Assembly (NCBI GenBank): GCA_914767715.1
Contig: OU612073.1
Location: 62,001 to 126,000, forward strand
Origin: Membranipora membranacea
Lineage: Eukaryota; Bryozoa; Gymnolaemata; Cheilostomatida; Membraniporidae
Reading direction: 5' to 3'
DNA: 64,000 nt
This document shows, one piece after another, positions 41,372-52,763 of this stretch (the first letter of the stretch is position 1; each line of letters begins with the position of its first letter). Under the pieces are notes generated by a model. The model worked only from the letters and a program-made list of their open reading frames with translations, ran no database searches and was not told where the DNA came from. The position numbers were made by a program, and so were the translations under genes.

Positions 41372-42831
41372 TTAGACAAAGGAGTTTACTCCTTGAGTAG
41401 ACTGACCTGTAGGCATATGGTTAGTATTAGAGTTATCTCCTCCTATAGGTATATGATTAGAATCAGAGTTATCTCCTTCTGTACGTAAATGATTCGTACC
41501 AGAGTTATCTTCTCCGACCTCACAATCACCACTTCTTATATTAGTCTGCTCTGATTTCTTGTCTTGTGAGGAGCAGATATTACTCAGCCGACTAATAAAT
41601 CTCCTCAGTAATGTTCTGTATCAGAACCAAATAGAGAAACTCAAATTAATAATTATTGTCTGCACTTCAGGGAATTAATTATATATGGGCCTACATAGGA
41701 ATATGAGTTGGGTTTCTTCTCAATTGTAAATTCACTGAATTCTATGAGACTACACCACCATTAATGTCTGTGCTAGACTAGACTTATTATTAAAATAATT
41801 GAATTTAAACTTGAAATTTAGACTTGAAATAATGTGACAACCAATATTCTGACATGAGTTAATTTATTCCACAATCAAATTTTATGTACTTATTATTTTA
41901 TAGTTTAGTCACTGACCCTGACTGATGACATTGATAGACCAATAATAACACGATGATAACAGCCACTAATAAGACTCCTCCTATTATTAGTCCTGCTGGA
42001 TTCTTCCCTAGTATATCACCAGAGACTGTCGCGGATGTCACTGAATCTCCAACTGGAAAATTTAAGCTTTCTTTTGTGGGTTTAGTGATTGTCTCCTCTG
42101 GATATTTACTAACAGAGTGTAAGCTCTGCTGTGATCCATTGATGCTCTGTTTATGATGAGGTTGTATGCTTTCTTCAGTTTGAGTTGTGACAGAGTCAGA
42201 TATAGTGCTAGTGGTAATGTCAGTTTCACTCGTATGTGAGGAGATCGTTATGCTTTCTCTATCTAATCTCGGTCCTGTTGTACCTGGATATAAGTAGGAA
42301 TTAAATTAATTTTTTGACACTCTGTGAAATTGTACCCAGTGGACAGAGGACACAAGGAGATGTTTCCTGAACTTTCTATGGGAACACAAAGAATGTGTTA
42401 CTATGACAATGCTCTTTGGCTGCTGAACTGTGAAATGTGAAGTTTTCTGTTTGTAATACAAGATAAAAAAATATGTGTTGCTCTTTGCGATGTGAATCTA
42501 AGTTATTTAAAGGATTGTAATTTACAGACTGGCAACCCTCCCCCCCTCCCAGAGAGGCCCAAACACGGATATATAAAATACAAGTCTGGCCGGCTCTGTA
42601 TTATAGCTGTAGTGATTGTAAATCTCTGAGGTGACTGATGATTGTACACATCTCCCCACAACCATCAATCTGAGTCCAGTAGACATGTTTGTGCTCATAT
42701 TTTAGTGTTGTATTTGTGTTACCTGTTTGATGATCTCTGGCTGATACAGTGTTGATGATCAGTATTATAGTTACTAGAGATGAGATTCTCCTATTTGTCT
42801 TATTGAAGCTCCGCTGCATCTCAGAAGCCAT
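41372..42831 (-). CDS. Small single-pass membrane protein with Ser/Thr-rich ectodomain
   Basis: Three exons join in phase: 42723-42831, 41917-42283 and 41372-41615, about 239 residues. The N-terminus has a basic start then a hydrophobic stretch (SLVTIILIINTVSA), read as a signal peptide. Residues 37-133 are Ser/Thr-rich without Cys, as in a mucin-like stalk. A strong membrane segment follows (GLIIGGVLLVAVIIVLLLVY, about 134-153), then a basic stop-transfer (LLRRFISRL) and a tail with three repeats of 12 residues around DNS-x-x-NH. The type I topology is inferred. I recognise no family; the repeats could be a short linear docking motif. It is the only gene between the PTB and coiled-coil genes and shares no visible feature with them. 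Confidence 0.72.
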
Positions 42832-44635
42832 TCTACTTTAGATCTAGTGTATCTTTGCCCTGTTCTCTTAGTGATGGCAAATAGTCTACTGCCAAGAAAT
42901 CTGCTGCCAAGAACAAATAAGAGAAGAAGCTAACACACTCTGGTATATATGTATATATATATATAAATATCTTATTTATTGGATTGATGCTGACCACAAG
43001 TATCTCTAGGTCAGCGTCAGCGCTCTTATGAGTTACTGAGTCAGCGTGTTTGTGTGTCTCCGACTACAGCCTACTCAAATCTACAAACCTTCTCAGGTCG
43101 GGGAGGTGCTACAGACCCCTCTTCTGCATGGCTAACATGTAATATAGGAACTCAGATAGAATGCTGACAAAATGTGAAAACATCGCTAAAATCTCGTTAC
43201 GCTATTATTACTCCCTCTGATTGAATTTGATGAGACAGAAATGTCATTCCCTCCCAGTTATGTCCCATGAGTCAGTGAGAGGGATTGTGACATTTGTTTG
43301 GTAATTGCACCTGACATAATAGTTTATCAATGAATAGTATGTCAGGAACCAACTCATGTTTTTACCTTCCACAATCATCACAATTTTAGTGTTATTATCC
43401 CAGCATCGTCAGATGGCTAATCGACAGCACATTATTTATATGTTCCTGTTAGGTGACATAAATTATTACCAACTTAGCTCTGGCTGCATACACTGCTTTG
43501 TCAGTTCTGGCCTCATATATTGCTATTTCAGTTCTAAAGTACAAACTAAAACATTTTCCATTGACCCGCGCACAAAAAAGGACTGCTAAATTTGAAATCA
43601 TCATCACTGTGACCAATGCTTGTCATCTTCATACAAACCAAACCAAAGTATTGTTAGTCAAACATTCCACAACTAAATATAAAGACAAGGAAATAGGAGA
43701 TTATCTTGTGTGAACACCATCTCCATACATTGGGAGCATAGAAATGTATTAATAGTGGTTCTCTTCTGGTGCTCTGACATACAAAGTCATCGTACAGTCC
43801 AGTATGATCACATCGTCAGGCCTGCAAGACTATCTACTAACAACAATTAGCTCTTATATAATCTGAGGAGAGGAGGGCCGTACAGCAGCTCCATAGCTCC
43901 ATGTCTCATTAAGTATTCTACAGCATCATCATGTTAGAAGTGATCAGCGATTATGTATGGAAAGAGAAGTGAGACCAGATACCTGCGTCACCGTGTCACA
44001 GTTCTATTAGCTGTGAGAGTTATAATTCTATTGATGGTATGAGACAGCATACCTATAGCCTCATCAAAACAACCGGGCAGATTCACTGAATGGTAATTAC
44101 ACCTCCAATTGATCAGGCATTACCATAGCTGTGTTCTAATAGTTCATTTATTGATAGCATGTCAATACTCTCTGCTTATATCACATTAATTCAACAAAAT
44201 TAAATGTTTAATGATAACACAACACCTCTAATTATTCGTTCATACCCAGTTCAAGTACTGATTTGAGCTTTAAAGACCCTGTAATTTACTGAAGAAAATA
44301 TCAAAACATTAATAGACTGAGAAACCTATTAAATTAGTATTCTGTTAGCAGTTAGAAAAAGAGTAATACGGGCTGTCAGCTGTCCCCCCCCCCCCTCTAT
44401 AAGAGAGGTGTATGTGCTGCCCACCTGGTCTCTCTGTATCAGATGATGACATGTACACAAACCTCCTCCTCCTTCTTCTGTATGCAGACAGCGGACACAC
44501 AGACAGCGCACACAGAGAGAGAGGCGGAGACGCAGAGCAGAGTATATGTGATTAGAACGAGGAAACTTAGAATCATTCTAACATCAGCCCACAACAGAAG
44601 CAGATCATCATATAATCACCAGTCAGTGACATAAG
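42832..44635. other. Divergent intergenic region
   Basis: This separates two head-to-head genes for secretory-pathway proteins (membrane protein on minus, coiled-coil protein on plus). No exon was supported. The ORFs at 43356-43713 and 44329-44634 have no splice or family evidence; the last likely overlaps the 5' UTR of the coiled-coil gene. Confidence 0.5.
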
Positions 44636-47600
44636 ATGGCTAAACTTGAGCTGTTAATCCTCCTCTTCTCTCTCACATCTCTGTCTCTATGTGATGAATA
44701 TCAGGATCGTCTAGAGTGAGTCAGCCATGATCTACTCCTATTTATTATTTTATTTAACTTCAGTTAACTTCAAACTTCTTGGGGCCACCAAAATTTGTTC
44801 TTTTTTGTCGTAAAGGAAATGTTATATATAATCACTATTTTAGCTATCTTAAAAATCTCTCATCAGAAATAAATTAATTTGGAACAGTTTCATCGCAAAA
44901 GATAGTCTATCTTTTAGGATCGGTGCCAACATCAAAAACAATACAGGGAGAGAATGGAAAATACAATCATAATTCTTTTGAATGTCATTTGCTATGGGCT
45001 GCTATATAACAGCCAAAAATATCATAAGACACAACAATGGGAGCCAGATCATAGTGTATTGTGTGTATGGAGTAAAGGTCCTTGTGTGTCATCAATTTAA
45101 TATCCATAACTATTCGTGAAAATTTAAAGCTTTTTATGTGTGACTGGAAAAGGTGTTGCTCTTTATTAAAGTCTAGGCATATATTATAATGGATATTATA
45201 ATGTATGCGGATATCATGATGTAAACAATAATATAAATCGTAATATAGCATAGATAACAAAATACATCATGATATCCGCATACATTATAATATCCATTAT
45301 AATATATGCCTAGACTTTAATAAAGAGCAACACCTTTTCCAGTCACACATAAAAAGCTTTAAATTTTCACGAATAGTTATGGATATTAGATTGATGACAC
45401 ACAAGGACCTTTACTCCATACACACAATACACTATGATCTGGCTCCCATTGTTGTGTCTTATGATATTTTTGGCTGTTATATAGCAGCCCATAGCAAATG
45501 ACATTTAAAAGAATTATGATTGTATTTTCCATTCTCTCCCTGTATTGTGTATAGTGTATATAATGATGTACATCATGAATTATAGTATAATTCATCATTT
45601 TACGGATATTATGATTTAAACTATTATGTAGACATGTATTATTAAGTTTATGATTATATATATTATACATATATTATGTAAACATTTTTTATAAAATATA
45701 TTGTATGTATATTACGTAGACATATTGAGAAGATGGTTAGCGGTTTGGTACATGAAGTACGTGAGATGGAGGAGGTAGATAAGGAGAATACAGACGCTGA
45801 CTCTGAGCTTATCTCTGCTATGGAAGCCACTCTGAATAAGAGAGGAATGCTGCCTAACGCTGACGAGGTTAGATCGATTAAGAGTTCACTAATTACTGAA
45901 TATACACAAGATTAATATGACCCTTTTTTAAAAAAAAAATCCTAATATCTTTTAACACGTCTGTTAATGATTGTTGGCAATTTGTCAAGCTAGACAAAAT
46001 TTTGACCCAATCTTTGAGGAGTTAAGACAAAGTATCACGTTGGGTTATTTGAGGAGTTGTAACATAGCTTTACGTTGTGTTATTTGAGGAGTTGTAACAT
46101 AGCTTTACGTTGTGTTATTTGAGGAGTTGTAACATAGCTTTACGTTGTGTTATTTGAGGAGTTGTAACATAGCTTTACGTTGTGTTTTTTGGTAGATGGT
46201 TGTTGAGAGACGATCAGATGGAGACTTTGTAGAAGTTCCGTATAAGAAGAGACTGATAATGGCTTTGGATACAGCTGTAGATAAAGTTATCTCCGAACAG
46301 AAGAGAGAAAAGGCAGAACAATCGACCACTGAAGAGGTCCGTATATTATTAGCTACCCAAGGTATCTGCAGTACATCATTTTAATCTGGTGTGGCTCGCG
46401 TACCTTGAGGTCAAAGTACACTTCTCTGCTTGTGTAGTCATTCTTGATTAGGTACTGGCACACTATTTATTTTCGCCAGGGCTAGAAACTCCAGGTCTAC
46501 TGTGTGTGTGTGTACACGCAGTGAGAAGATACCCTTCTGCCTCATCATTATAACATGCGACATCATTACTCTGCGGCCTAATAACTGTACTCAAGAGGGG
46601 ATAACTCTCTCTGTATTCAAGGATGATGATGTCATCATTCTCGTTATATTATGTTCCTGTATATCATTCAGCAAGATTAAATTTAGTAATCACTTCTACA
46701 AAGTTGACTATTTGGTTTGGTTGATTTAGATGACAGTTGATAGACGTTCTGACGGAGATATGGTGATAGTCCCTAGTAAGAGAGCTGGCCAACAAGTAAG
46801 TGTGAAAAGTGAACAAAATATTCACTTTAATACTGAATGATGAGTTCTATTGGAGCTGAGTCTCATGAGAAGTTCTGTAGACAGAACTTCGAGCAGAGGA
46901 GAGAGTCACAGTAATCCCATCTGTGTCCTTATCCATAATCAATATGATCACATCTTGATGGATATGAGTACTCTTTGATATGATCACATCTTGATGGATA
47001 TGAGTAGTCTTTGATATGATCACATCTTGATGGATATGAGCACTCCTTGTTTTAATACTTGTTACTTATCTTTGTATATTTTTCTGTAGATGACAGTTGA
47101 GCGTCGATCAGACGGTGATATGGTGATAGTCCCAGATAAGAGAAAACTAGAGGTCAGAGTTAACAGTCACCTACCTTCATCATCATAATCACAATCATCA
47201 TCATAACCGAGTATTTGTTGTCCTCTCCTGCGGCGGCTAGTTCTCATCTCTCTTATAACTCACAGAAATTATGTATAAATTTCTAAAAATCAATCTGATG
47301 TGTTGAAAGCTCGCATACGATTTATTGTAGGTACATAATTTTGAGGAGGTTGACGAGTCCAATCTGGCCACAGCAATGAGACGTGCTCTGATTAATCTAC
47401 GTGCTAAAGAAAGGTCCTCTGATACAACACTGAGCAAGAGAAGTGAGGTTAGTCATACATACAGCCCCAGTGTCATATTGCCATGTCATACTGTCATGTT
47501 GTACCGTCAATACATACCATTTAGTCATACCGTCATTTCAAACCGTCATGTCATACTGTCATATCATACCGTCATGTCATACTGTCATGTCAAACCGTCA

Positions 47601-47772
47601 TGTCATACCGTCATGTCAAACCGTCATGTCATACTGTCGTAATGTTGGATTAGATTTGTTTACATGATGTGTTTGTGATTAGTTGATTCTGATTGCAGGC
47701 TGATATCATGGCTGCCACTGAAGCAGAGCTGAAGGAAATGATGAACAAACAAATAGAGGAGAGAGAGGTAAA

Positions 47773-47819
<47 letters not shown>

Positions 47820-50800
47820 TATCATCTGACCACAGCCTGTAATTACCTTATGCTTTAACAAAAGGGGATTGCATAATTTGGTTATTATAACAATGTATTT
47901 CCATCTACTGTCTAGATATGGGTTGAGTTTCCATATCGTGGATTATGGTGTAAGATCTCCTTATCTAATTCTGGAGGCAATATAACAATACCTTACATAC
48001 ACATAAATCAGGCGATCAACCTGATATCTCAGTAGCCGTGTCACACGGCTACTTTTTTGTTTTGGAGAGTAGAGTTGCCGCGTGACATGCTTATATCTCA
48101 GTGTCTGTTTGAAGCTCAGTATATATCAATATTAATGTATATTGTGTTCAATCAATGAACTTCCTCTTCATTGGTTCAATGATGATAGATAAAATAAGAT
48201 GATTTATGGGCTGCTTTCATCATGATGTGGCTGGCAGCTCTTTCATGTAGTAGTTTCCGAATCAACTGTTATCTGAATTAGGCACACACCCCTGTCATTG
48301 GTCGATCTTTGTGGTGATTATTTTGTTTTGGTTTATTTGTAGAGTGAGGATGATATACAGAATATTCTAGATGCTCATCAGCTCCATCATTCTCTACTCG
48401 ATGGTAGGTAACTGACCCAACCCCCCCCCCCCTTCCCCTCCATACTATGCTTATATAATATCATCAATTAACACGGTGCCATGTTATAGCAATAGTTTAA
48501 TGACTGTAGAACCTCATAATTATAGAAATTATTCAATGAATAAAGTCACTGATGTTAATGCGCTTGTCGTAATGCTGATTATTCATACCCATCTAGAGTA
48601 GGTTAGGAGTTCTGTATGACACTTTACACTGCGTACTCACAACAACTAAAACAGGAACAACCAATCCACTGATAACTCAATCTAGAAACTCTCTCAGTAT
48701 TTCTGTTTTATTTTAGAATTGGAGATTCAGAAGAAAGAACAGGAGAAAATTGACAGTTTAATGGATGAGATTTCTGATGCTGATAATCTGGTGAGCCGAC
48801 TTACCTATTTCATTATATCATCTGCCGAGCCCATTTAGTGTATTATAATGCCAAGTTTTACAGGACTATAAGAGAAGTCACTAGTGTGTTATTGTAATCT
48901 CATGTCTGATGTTGTATGTCGAAATGAAGTCAAGTTTTATAGTGGAACTTCTTGAATTTGTGGACATAAAATGGCATAACTCTTTCAAGGTCACTAAATC
49001 AGATACAGCACAGATTAGAAAATCTGAATAAAGGTACTGTACATTAAATTATACCCTAACTAAGTAAGGAAACTACAGCTCTAATCTTATTTGGAATTTG
49101 GCCTGCTACATTTATCGGCATACTCTGTACATCAAGTTGGACTCGTTTTATAAATGTTTCCACCAATTTCAGGAGATAGCACGAAGAGCAGAGAAGCTTC
49201 AGAAAGAAGAGATCAGAGAGTTTGCCGATTATTTGGAGAAGAAAGAGCATAGTGAGTGTTAATCTGTACCTACAATAAACTCCTCATCATTTGTGTCTGC
49301 TTTCTCAACCTTCCCCTCTGCTACGGCTACCAAGTACCCATGTTATTAAGCTTATTTCTCCATGTTTTTTGCCATGTATTGCGTTATGTGCTGTTCAATA
49401 TATAGTATAGTACACAGTATATTATATAGTGTAGTACACAGTGTATTATATAGTGTAGTATACAGTGTATTATATAGTGTAGTATACAGTGTATTATATA
49501 GTGTAGTATACAGTGTATTATATAGTGTAGTATGCAGTGTATGATATAGTGTAATATGCAGTGTATCATGCTCTGAATTAAAAACGCAATGTTGTGTTCT
49601 GTGTTGCTGTACGTTTTGCTATATGAACTGTATTACATCGTATAACACATTATGTAATGGTGACTTGATTATGAATTTGATGATTGTAGATGAGAAGAGA
49701 GATCAGGAGGAGGAAGCAGTCAAAGAACAGAGAAAGAGAGTCGAGGAGGAGATGAAGAGAAACGAACAGATTAAATCTAATCAGCTGGCTATCAGTGAGT
49801 TTATCTAATCAGCTGGCTATCAGGCAGTTATGTGATCTGTGAGAGCCTTGATTTTTGTTTATTTTCAGTCGATGATAATGACTTTATTTTCCACCGTAAG
49901 AAATGTGGAAAAACATTCATATAATACGGTTGGCTTAAAAAATGCTCTCACATAAAATTCATCACAACAGTACATATTGGTTAAAATAAGTTTTGAACTG
50001 CAAAATTGAAAAATGTATTTTGGCACTTGGTGGTCCTGGCGCTGTCAATAAACGAATCCTTGCAAGCTGTACGATATAATATGTGCTCGGTACGTTACTG
50101 TGTCTGAGCTCACCTGTTTGAGGTATGTACACTCAGTGTAAGAGCAGATTATCCCAAACTCAAGTAAATTAATGTTCCATTTTCCTGATACTGATGACTA
50201 TCTCTTCTCTCAGCTGAAGCAGAGAAGGCAGAGAAGAGAGAGATGGCTAAACGCATCGAGTCTCAGCAGATAAGAGCTGCTCTCCAGGTTAGAACTTACA
50301 AAGCTTTTCACAGCTGCTGCTGCTTGATTTCAACTGACTATATGTCTTATAATAATAACTCCTGAGTGCGGACAGAGCTCTTCTTATCATAACTTTTTTA
50401 TTTTCATTTTAACACAGCACCATTGTGACGACAAAGGTTCATTCAATCATACATCCCACAGCCTGTGGGCTGTTTAGTATTATGAGACATAAACTTACAC
50501 ACTGTAGTGTTTGGTATTGAATATAGATATAATGTATAGTATTATATGAGTATATGAATGTAGCAATATTGTTTTTGGTTTTACAGAAGAGAGCTGAAAT
50601 GGAGATGAAGACTGCATCTGAAGAAGAGGCCAAACGAATGGCAGACGAACAAGCTAAACTGCAGTCGATTAATAACGCTAACGCTGACCTCAGAGTGAGT
50701 AATTCTCCACATTCTGATACTTACTGTTGGGGCACTCGCCGCCTTATCTCGTTTAGTTTACTAATATTCCTTCTGAGGCATGAGGCCCTACTCTGATTTT

Positions 50801-51116
50801 CAGGGAATGATAGAACTATGATTGTATTGATATTATTCACGCACCAATGGTCCATGTGAGCTCCACTATCCCAAACTCCCTGATCCACCTTGGATATAAG
50901 TCGACTGTTTTTTGAGAAATATCGAAACATTACTCGGAGTTGTCTGTGTGTGTTACGAGAGTTTACAACTTCTATCTGACTGTAATTAACTTGAGAGCAC
51001 ATGTACAACTTTGCATTACATATAATATTATATTACAGGATGGTGATAAGCGTGATGATCATGAGGCTGATATGATTCTGTCTAAACTCCGACAGCTTCT
51101 CCAGGATCTGATTTAG
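44636..51116 (+). CDS. Secreted coiled-coil protein with dibasic-flanked peptide repeats
   Basis: Fourteen short exons join without a phase break: 44636-44715, 45720-45867, 46196-46336, 46730-46795, 47090-47152, 47331-47447, 47699-47767, 48343-48403, 48717-48790, 49173-49251, 49690-49794, 50214-50287, 50587-50694 and 51039-51116, about 420 residues. The first exon is a signal peptide (MAKLELLILLFSLTSLSLC). Exons 3, 4 and 5 each start with a copy of V(E/D)RRSDGD(M/F)V(I/E)VP-x-K(K)R, a ten-residue core between RR and KR. From about residue 200 to the end the protein is charged and heptad-like (EKAEKREMAKRIES), so a long coiled coil is likely. Cysteine is nearly absent after the signal. No known family. 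The repeats look like prohormone processing units, but the coiled coil argues for a structural secreted protein. The donor of exon 3 (GTCCGT) is the weakest junction. Confidence 0.75.
44938..45548. repeat. 611-bp near-perfect palindrome in intron 1
   Basis: Two arms of 286 bases (44938-45223 and 45263-45548) are inverted copies separated by 39 bases. Comparing them by eye I find only about two mismatches. The whole lies in the first intron of the coiled-coil gene, so the pre-mRNA would fold into a very long hairpin. Each arm carries the same 48-codon frame, starting MENTIIILLNVICYGLLYNS (44954-45100 plus, and its mirror ending at 45386 on minus). No terminal target duplication was clear. It could be a recent foldback element, an inverted duplication or an assembly artefact. 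Confidence 0.92.
46013..46190 (+). repeat. 35-bp minisatellite before exon 3
   Basis: Four near-exact copies and one diverged copy of a unit containing TTTGAGGAGTTGTAACATAG, ending TTTACGTTGTGT, run right up to the acceptor of exon 3 (46195). The last unit supplies part of that acceptor's pyrimidine-rich tract. Confidence 0.9.
46965..47045 (+). repeat. 28-bp-class tandem repeat in intron 4
   Basis: Three copies of TATGATCACATCTTGATGGA, followed by TATGAGTA or a variant, separated by short CTCTTTGA-like links. It is intronic, between the two exons that encode the second and third dibasic repeats. Confidence 0.85.
47465..47640 (+). repeat. GTCATGTCATACC minisatellite in intron 6
   Basis: Words of the type CCGTCATGTCATACTGTCAT repeat about twelve times with a 13-14 bp basic period. 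Two overlapping frames through it are by-products of the repeat. Confidence 0.85.
47774..47815 (+). repeat. (TA)n microsatellite
   Basis: About twenty TA dinucleotides in a row begin directly after the donor of exon 7 (GTAAACTGATATATA). Confidence 0.95.
49392..49568 (+). repeat. 24-bp minisatellite in intron 10
   Basis: About seven copies of a unit close to TATAGTGTAGTATACAGTGT, followed by ATTA. The 24-base period keeps both strands open, giving spurious repetitive frames on each. Confidence 0.9.
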
Positions 51117-51324
51117 CTCCTCCCTTCACCACCACTGCTGACATACAGACAAGCTATGATATAACCTGTCATAGCCATCTAGTCAATATTACTCTTATTA
51201 CTGTTTATCCGAGATCTTATTTTATTTTGGTAAAATCAAAAACGTAATTGTTTGATCCAACCAGCAATACAAAACCATGTCTTGGCTGATTGAAGGAATA
51301 TGATCAACAAAAGATGTTCATGTT

Positions 51325-51515
51325 GTGTCACACATTGTGTATGACGTTGTGTCTCACATCGTGTAACACGTTGTGTCTCACATCGTGTATTACATTGTGT
51401 CTCACATCGTGTATCACGTTGTGTCTCACATTGTGTATCATGTTGTGTCTCACATTGTGTATAACATTGTGTCTCACATCGTGTATTACATTGTGTCTCA
51501 CATCGTTCATCGATT
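51325..51515 (+). repeat. 24-bp minisatellite in the 3' UTR
   Basis: About eight copies of a unit close to TTGTGTCTCACATCGTGTAT, then CACG or a variant, about 210 bases after the stop of the coiled-coil gene and before its AATAAA at 51624. Frames on both strands are open because the period is a multiple of three. Confidence 0.9.
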
Positions 51516-51623
51516 GCACTGACAGTCACAGCCACTACACATTGTAGCTGAGACGTATGCGTTTAATGTTCAGATTACCAATGAAGATATTTACCTGAAT
51601 TTTCTATTCTGTAACACCAGTAT

Positions 51624-51629
51624 AATAAA
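51624..51629 (+). promoter_or_regulatory. Polyadenylation signal of the coiled-coil gene
   Basis: AATAAA about 510 bases after the stop codon; a second candidate lies at about 51793. Use of either would place the 24-bp minisatellite inside the 3' UTR. Confidence 0.45.
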
Positions 51630-52256
51630 ACTCACTCATAAAGTCAAGCTGCTCTATAATTCAGCCCAACATTATTATCAGTGTGTATGAAGTTATGAAG
51701 ATTATAATAGAGTTCAAATCTTGAATAATAATGTTTTCACACTTTTGAATGACATGAGCCGATATTGATATTTCATTGCACAAGTTTCTGATGAATAAAA
51801 TTTTTTTTTAGCATATCGTTTTTCCGTTGTGCTTTGTGACATGAGCTATAACCCCAACCTTCATGTATGTATGTAGAATAAGACCGATGTAAACACTGAA
51901 ATAAGTATGTAGGTCACATTGGGCGAGTATCCATAATATCTATTCTAATCTGACTCAGTATTAATGCCCCAAACATGTTTTACTTACCTTGATATAATAA
52001 TTAGGGAGTTTAGGACAGCTTATGCCCCGAACTCCCTATAATAATGGCCGTATATATTTCCTTTGAAAAGAGAAGTTGTGTTCTATCAATCCAAGGGAGG
52101 CAAAACAATTCAAAAATTCTAGAATTGATGAATAACAGCCCATGTTAGAACGATGATATAATGATTGATCCTTTCTTGAAGATGGCAGGTGTGTGGATTC
52201 TAAGATGGCAGGTGTGTGGATTCTAAATCCAAAATTTTGTGCTTGCTAACATTAAG

Positions 52257-52763
52257 TCACCCCCAAAGCGGCAAAGCTAAACGTTGACTTTGACTGAGGC
52301 GGCGAAGCTCAACCAAACCTCTCCATCTGCTCCTGTGCTGGCCATCTTCCTCTCTCAAGCCACATGAATGTAGGTCTTTCCTGATTGTATCTGACCATCT
52401 ATGCTTTTGGCGCCCACGTTTTCTTCTCCCTTGTATTTTCATGTCATAAGCTCTCCTGATATCTACATCTTCCTCTCTACGACAGACATGTCCAAACCAT
52501 TCAAGCCTTCTTCTTTTCATCAAGTCTGCTATTGCCATAACATTTGCTTCTTCTCTAATACTCTCGTTTGTCCTATGCTCCTCCAGGCTGATTCCGAGGC
52601 AATATCTCAACATTCTCATCTCACAGACGCTAATTTTATCTTCCAGGTAGTCGGTTACTGGCCATGTTTCATTCCCGTATAACAGCACTGGGCGTATTAC
52701 TGTTTTGTAGACGAGCACTTTCAACCTCTTGGGGACTTTCTTGTCGCACAACACTCTCTCCAC
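52257..52763 (-). mobile_element. RTE-like retrotransposon reverse-transcriptase C-terminal remnant
   Basis: The 168-codon frame reads VLVYKTVIRPVLLYGNETW, then KISVCEMRMLRYCLGIS, RRLEWFGHVCRREEDVDIRR and a basic GRRKRGRQKHRWSDTI segment. This order (YGxETW, EMRMLRW, WxGHVxR, RGRPxxRW) is the hallmark of the RT C-terminus of RTE-type and related non-LTR elements. No RT catalytic core or endonuclease precedes it; the upstream sequence has a stop and an apparent small deletion just before the frame. It is 5'-truncated and inactive. Confidence 0.88.

Noticed and set aside
43356-43713. Two overlapping plus ORFs with hydrophobic starts
   Set aside because: No donor or acceptor in phase and no resemblance to a family; composition is that of AT-rich intergenic DNA.
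51236-51547. Cys/Thr/Glu-rich and Leu/Cys/Thr-rich frames on both strands
   Set aside because: A 24-bp minisatellite in the 3' UTR keeps frames open on both strands; there is no start context, splice support or domain.
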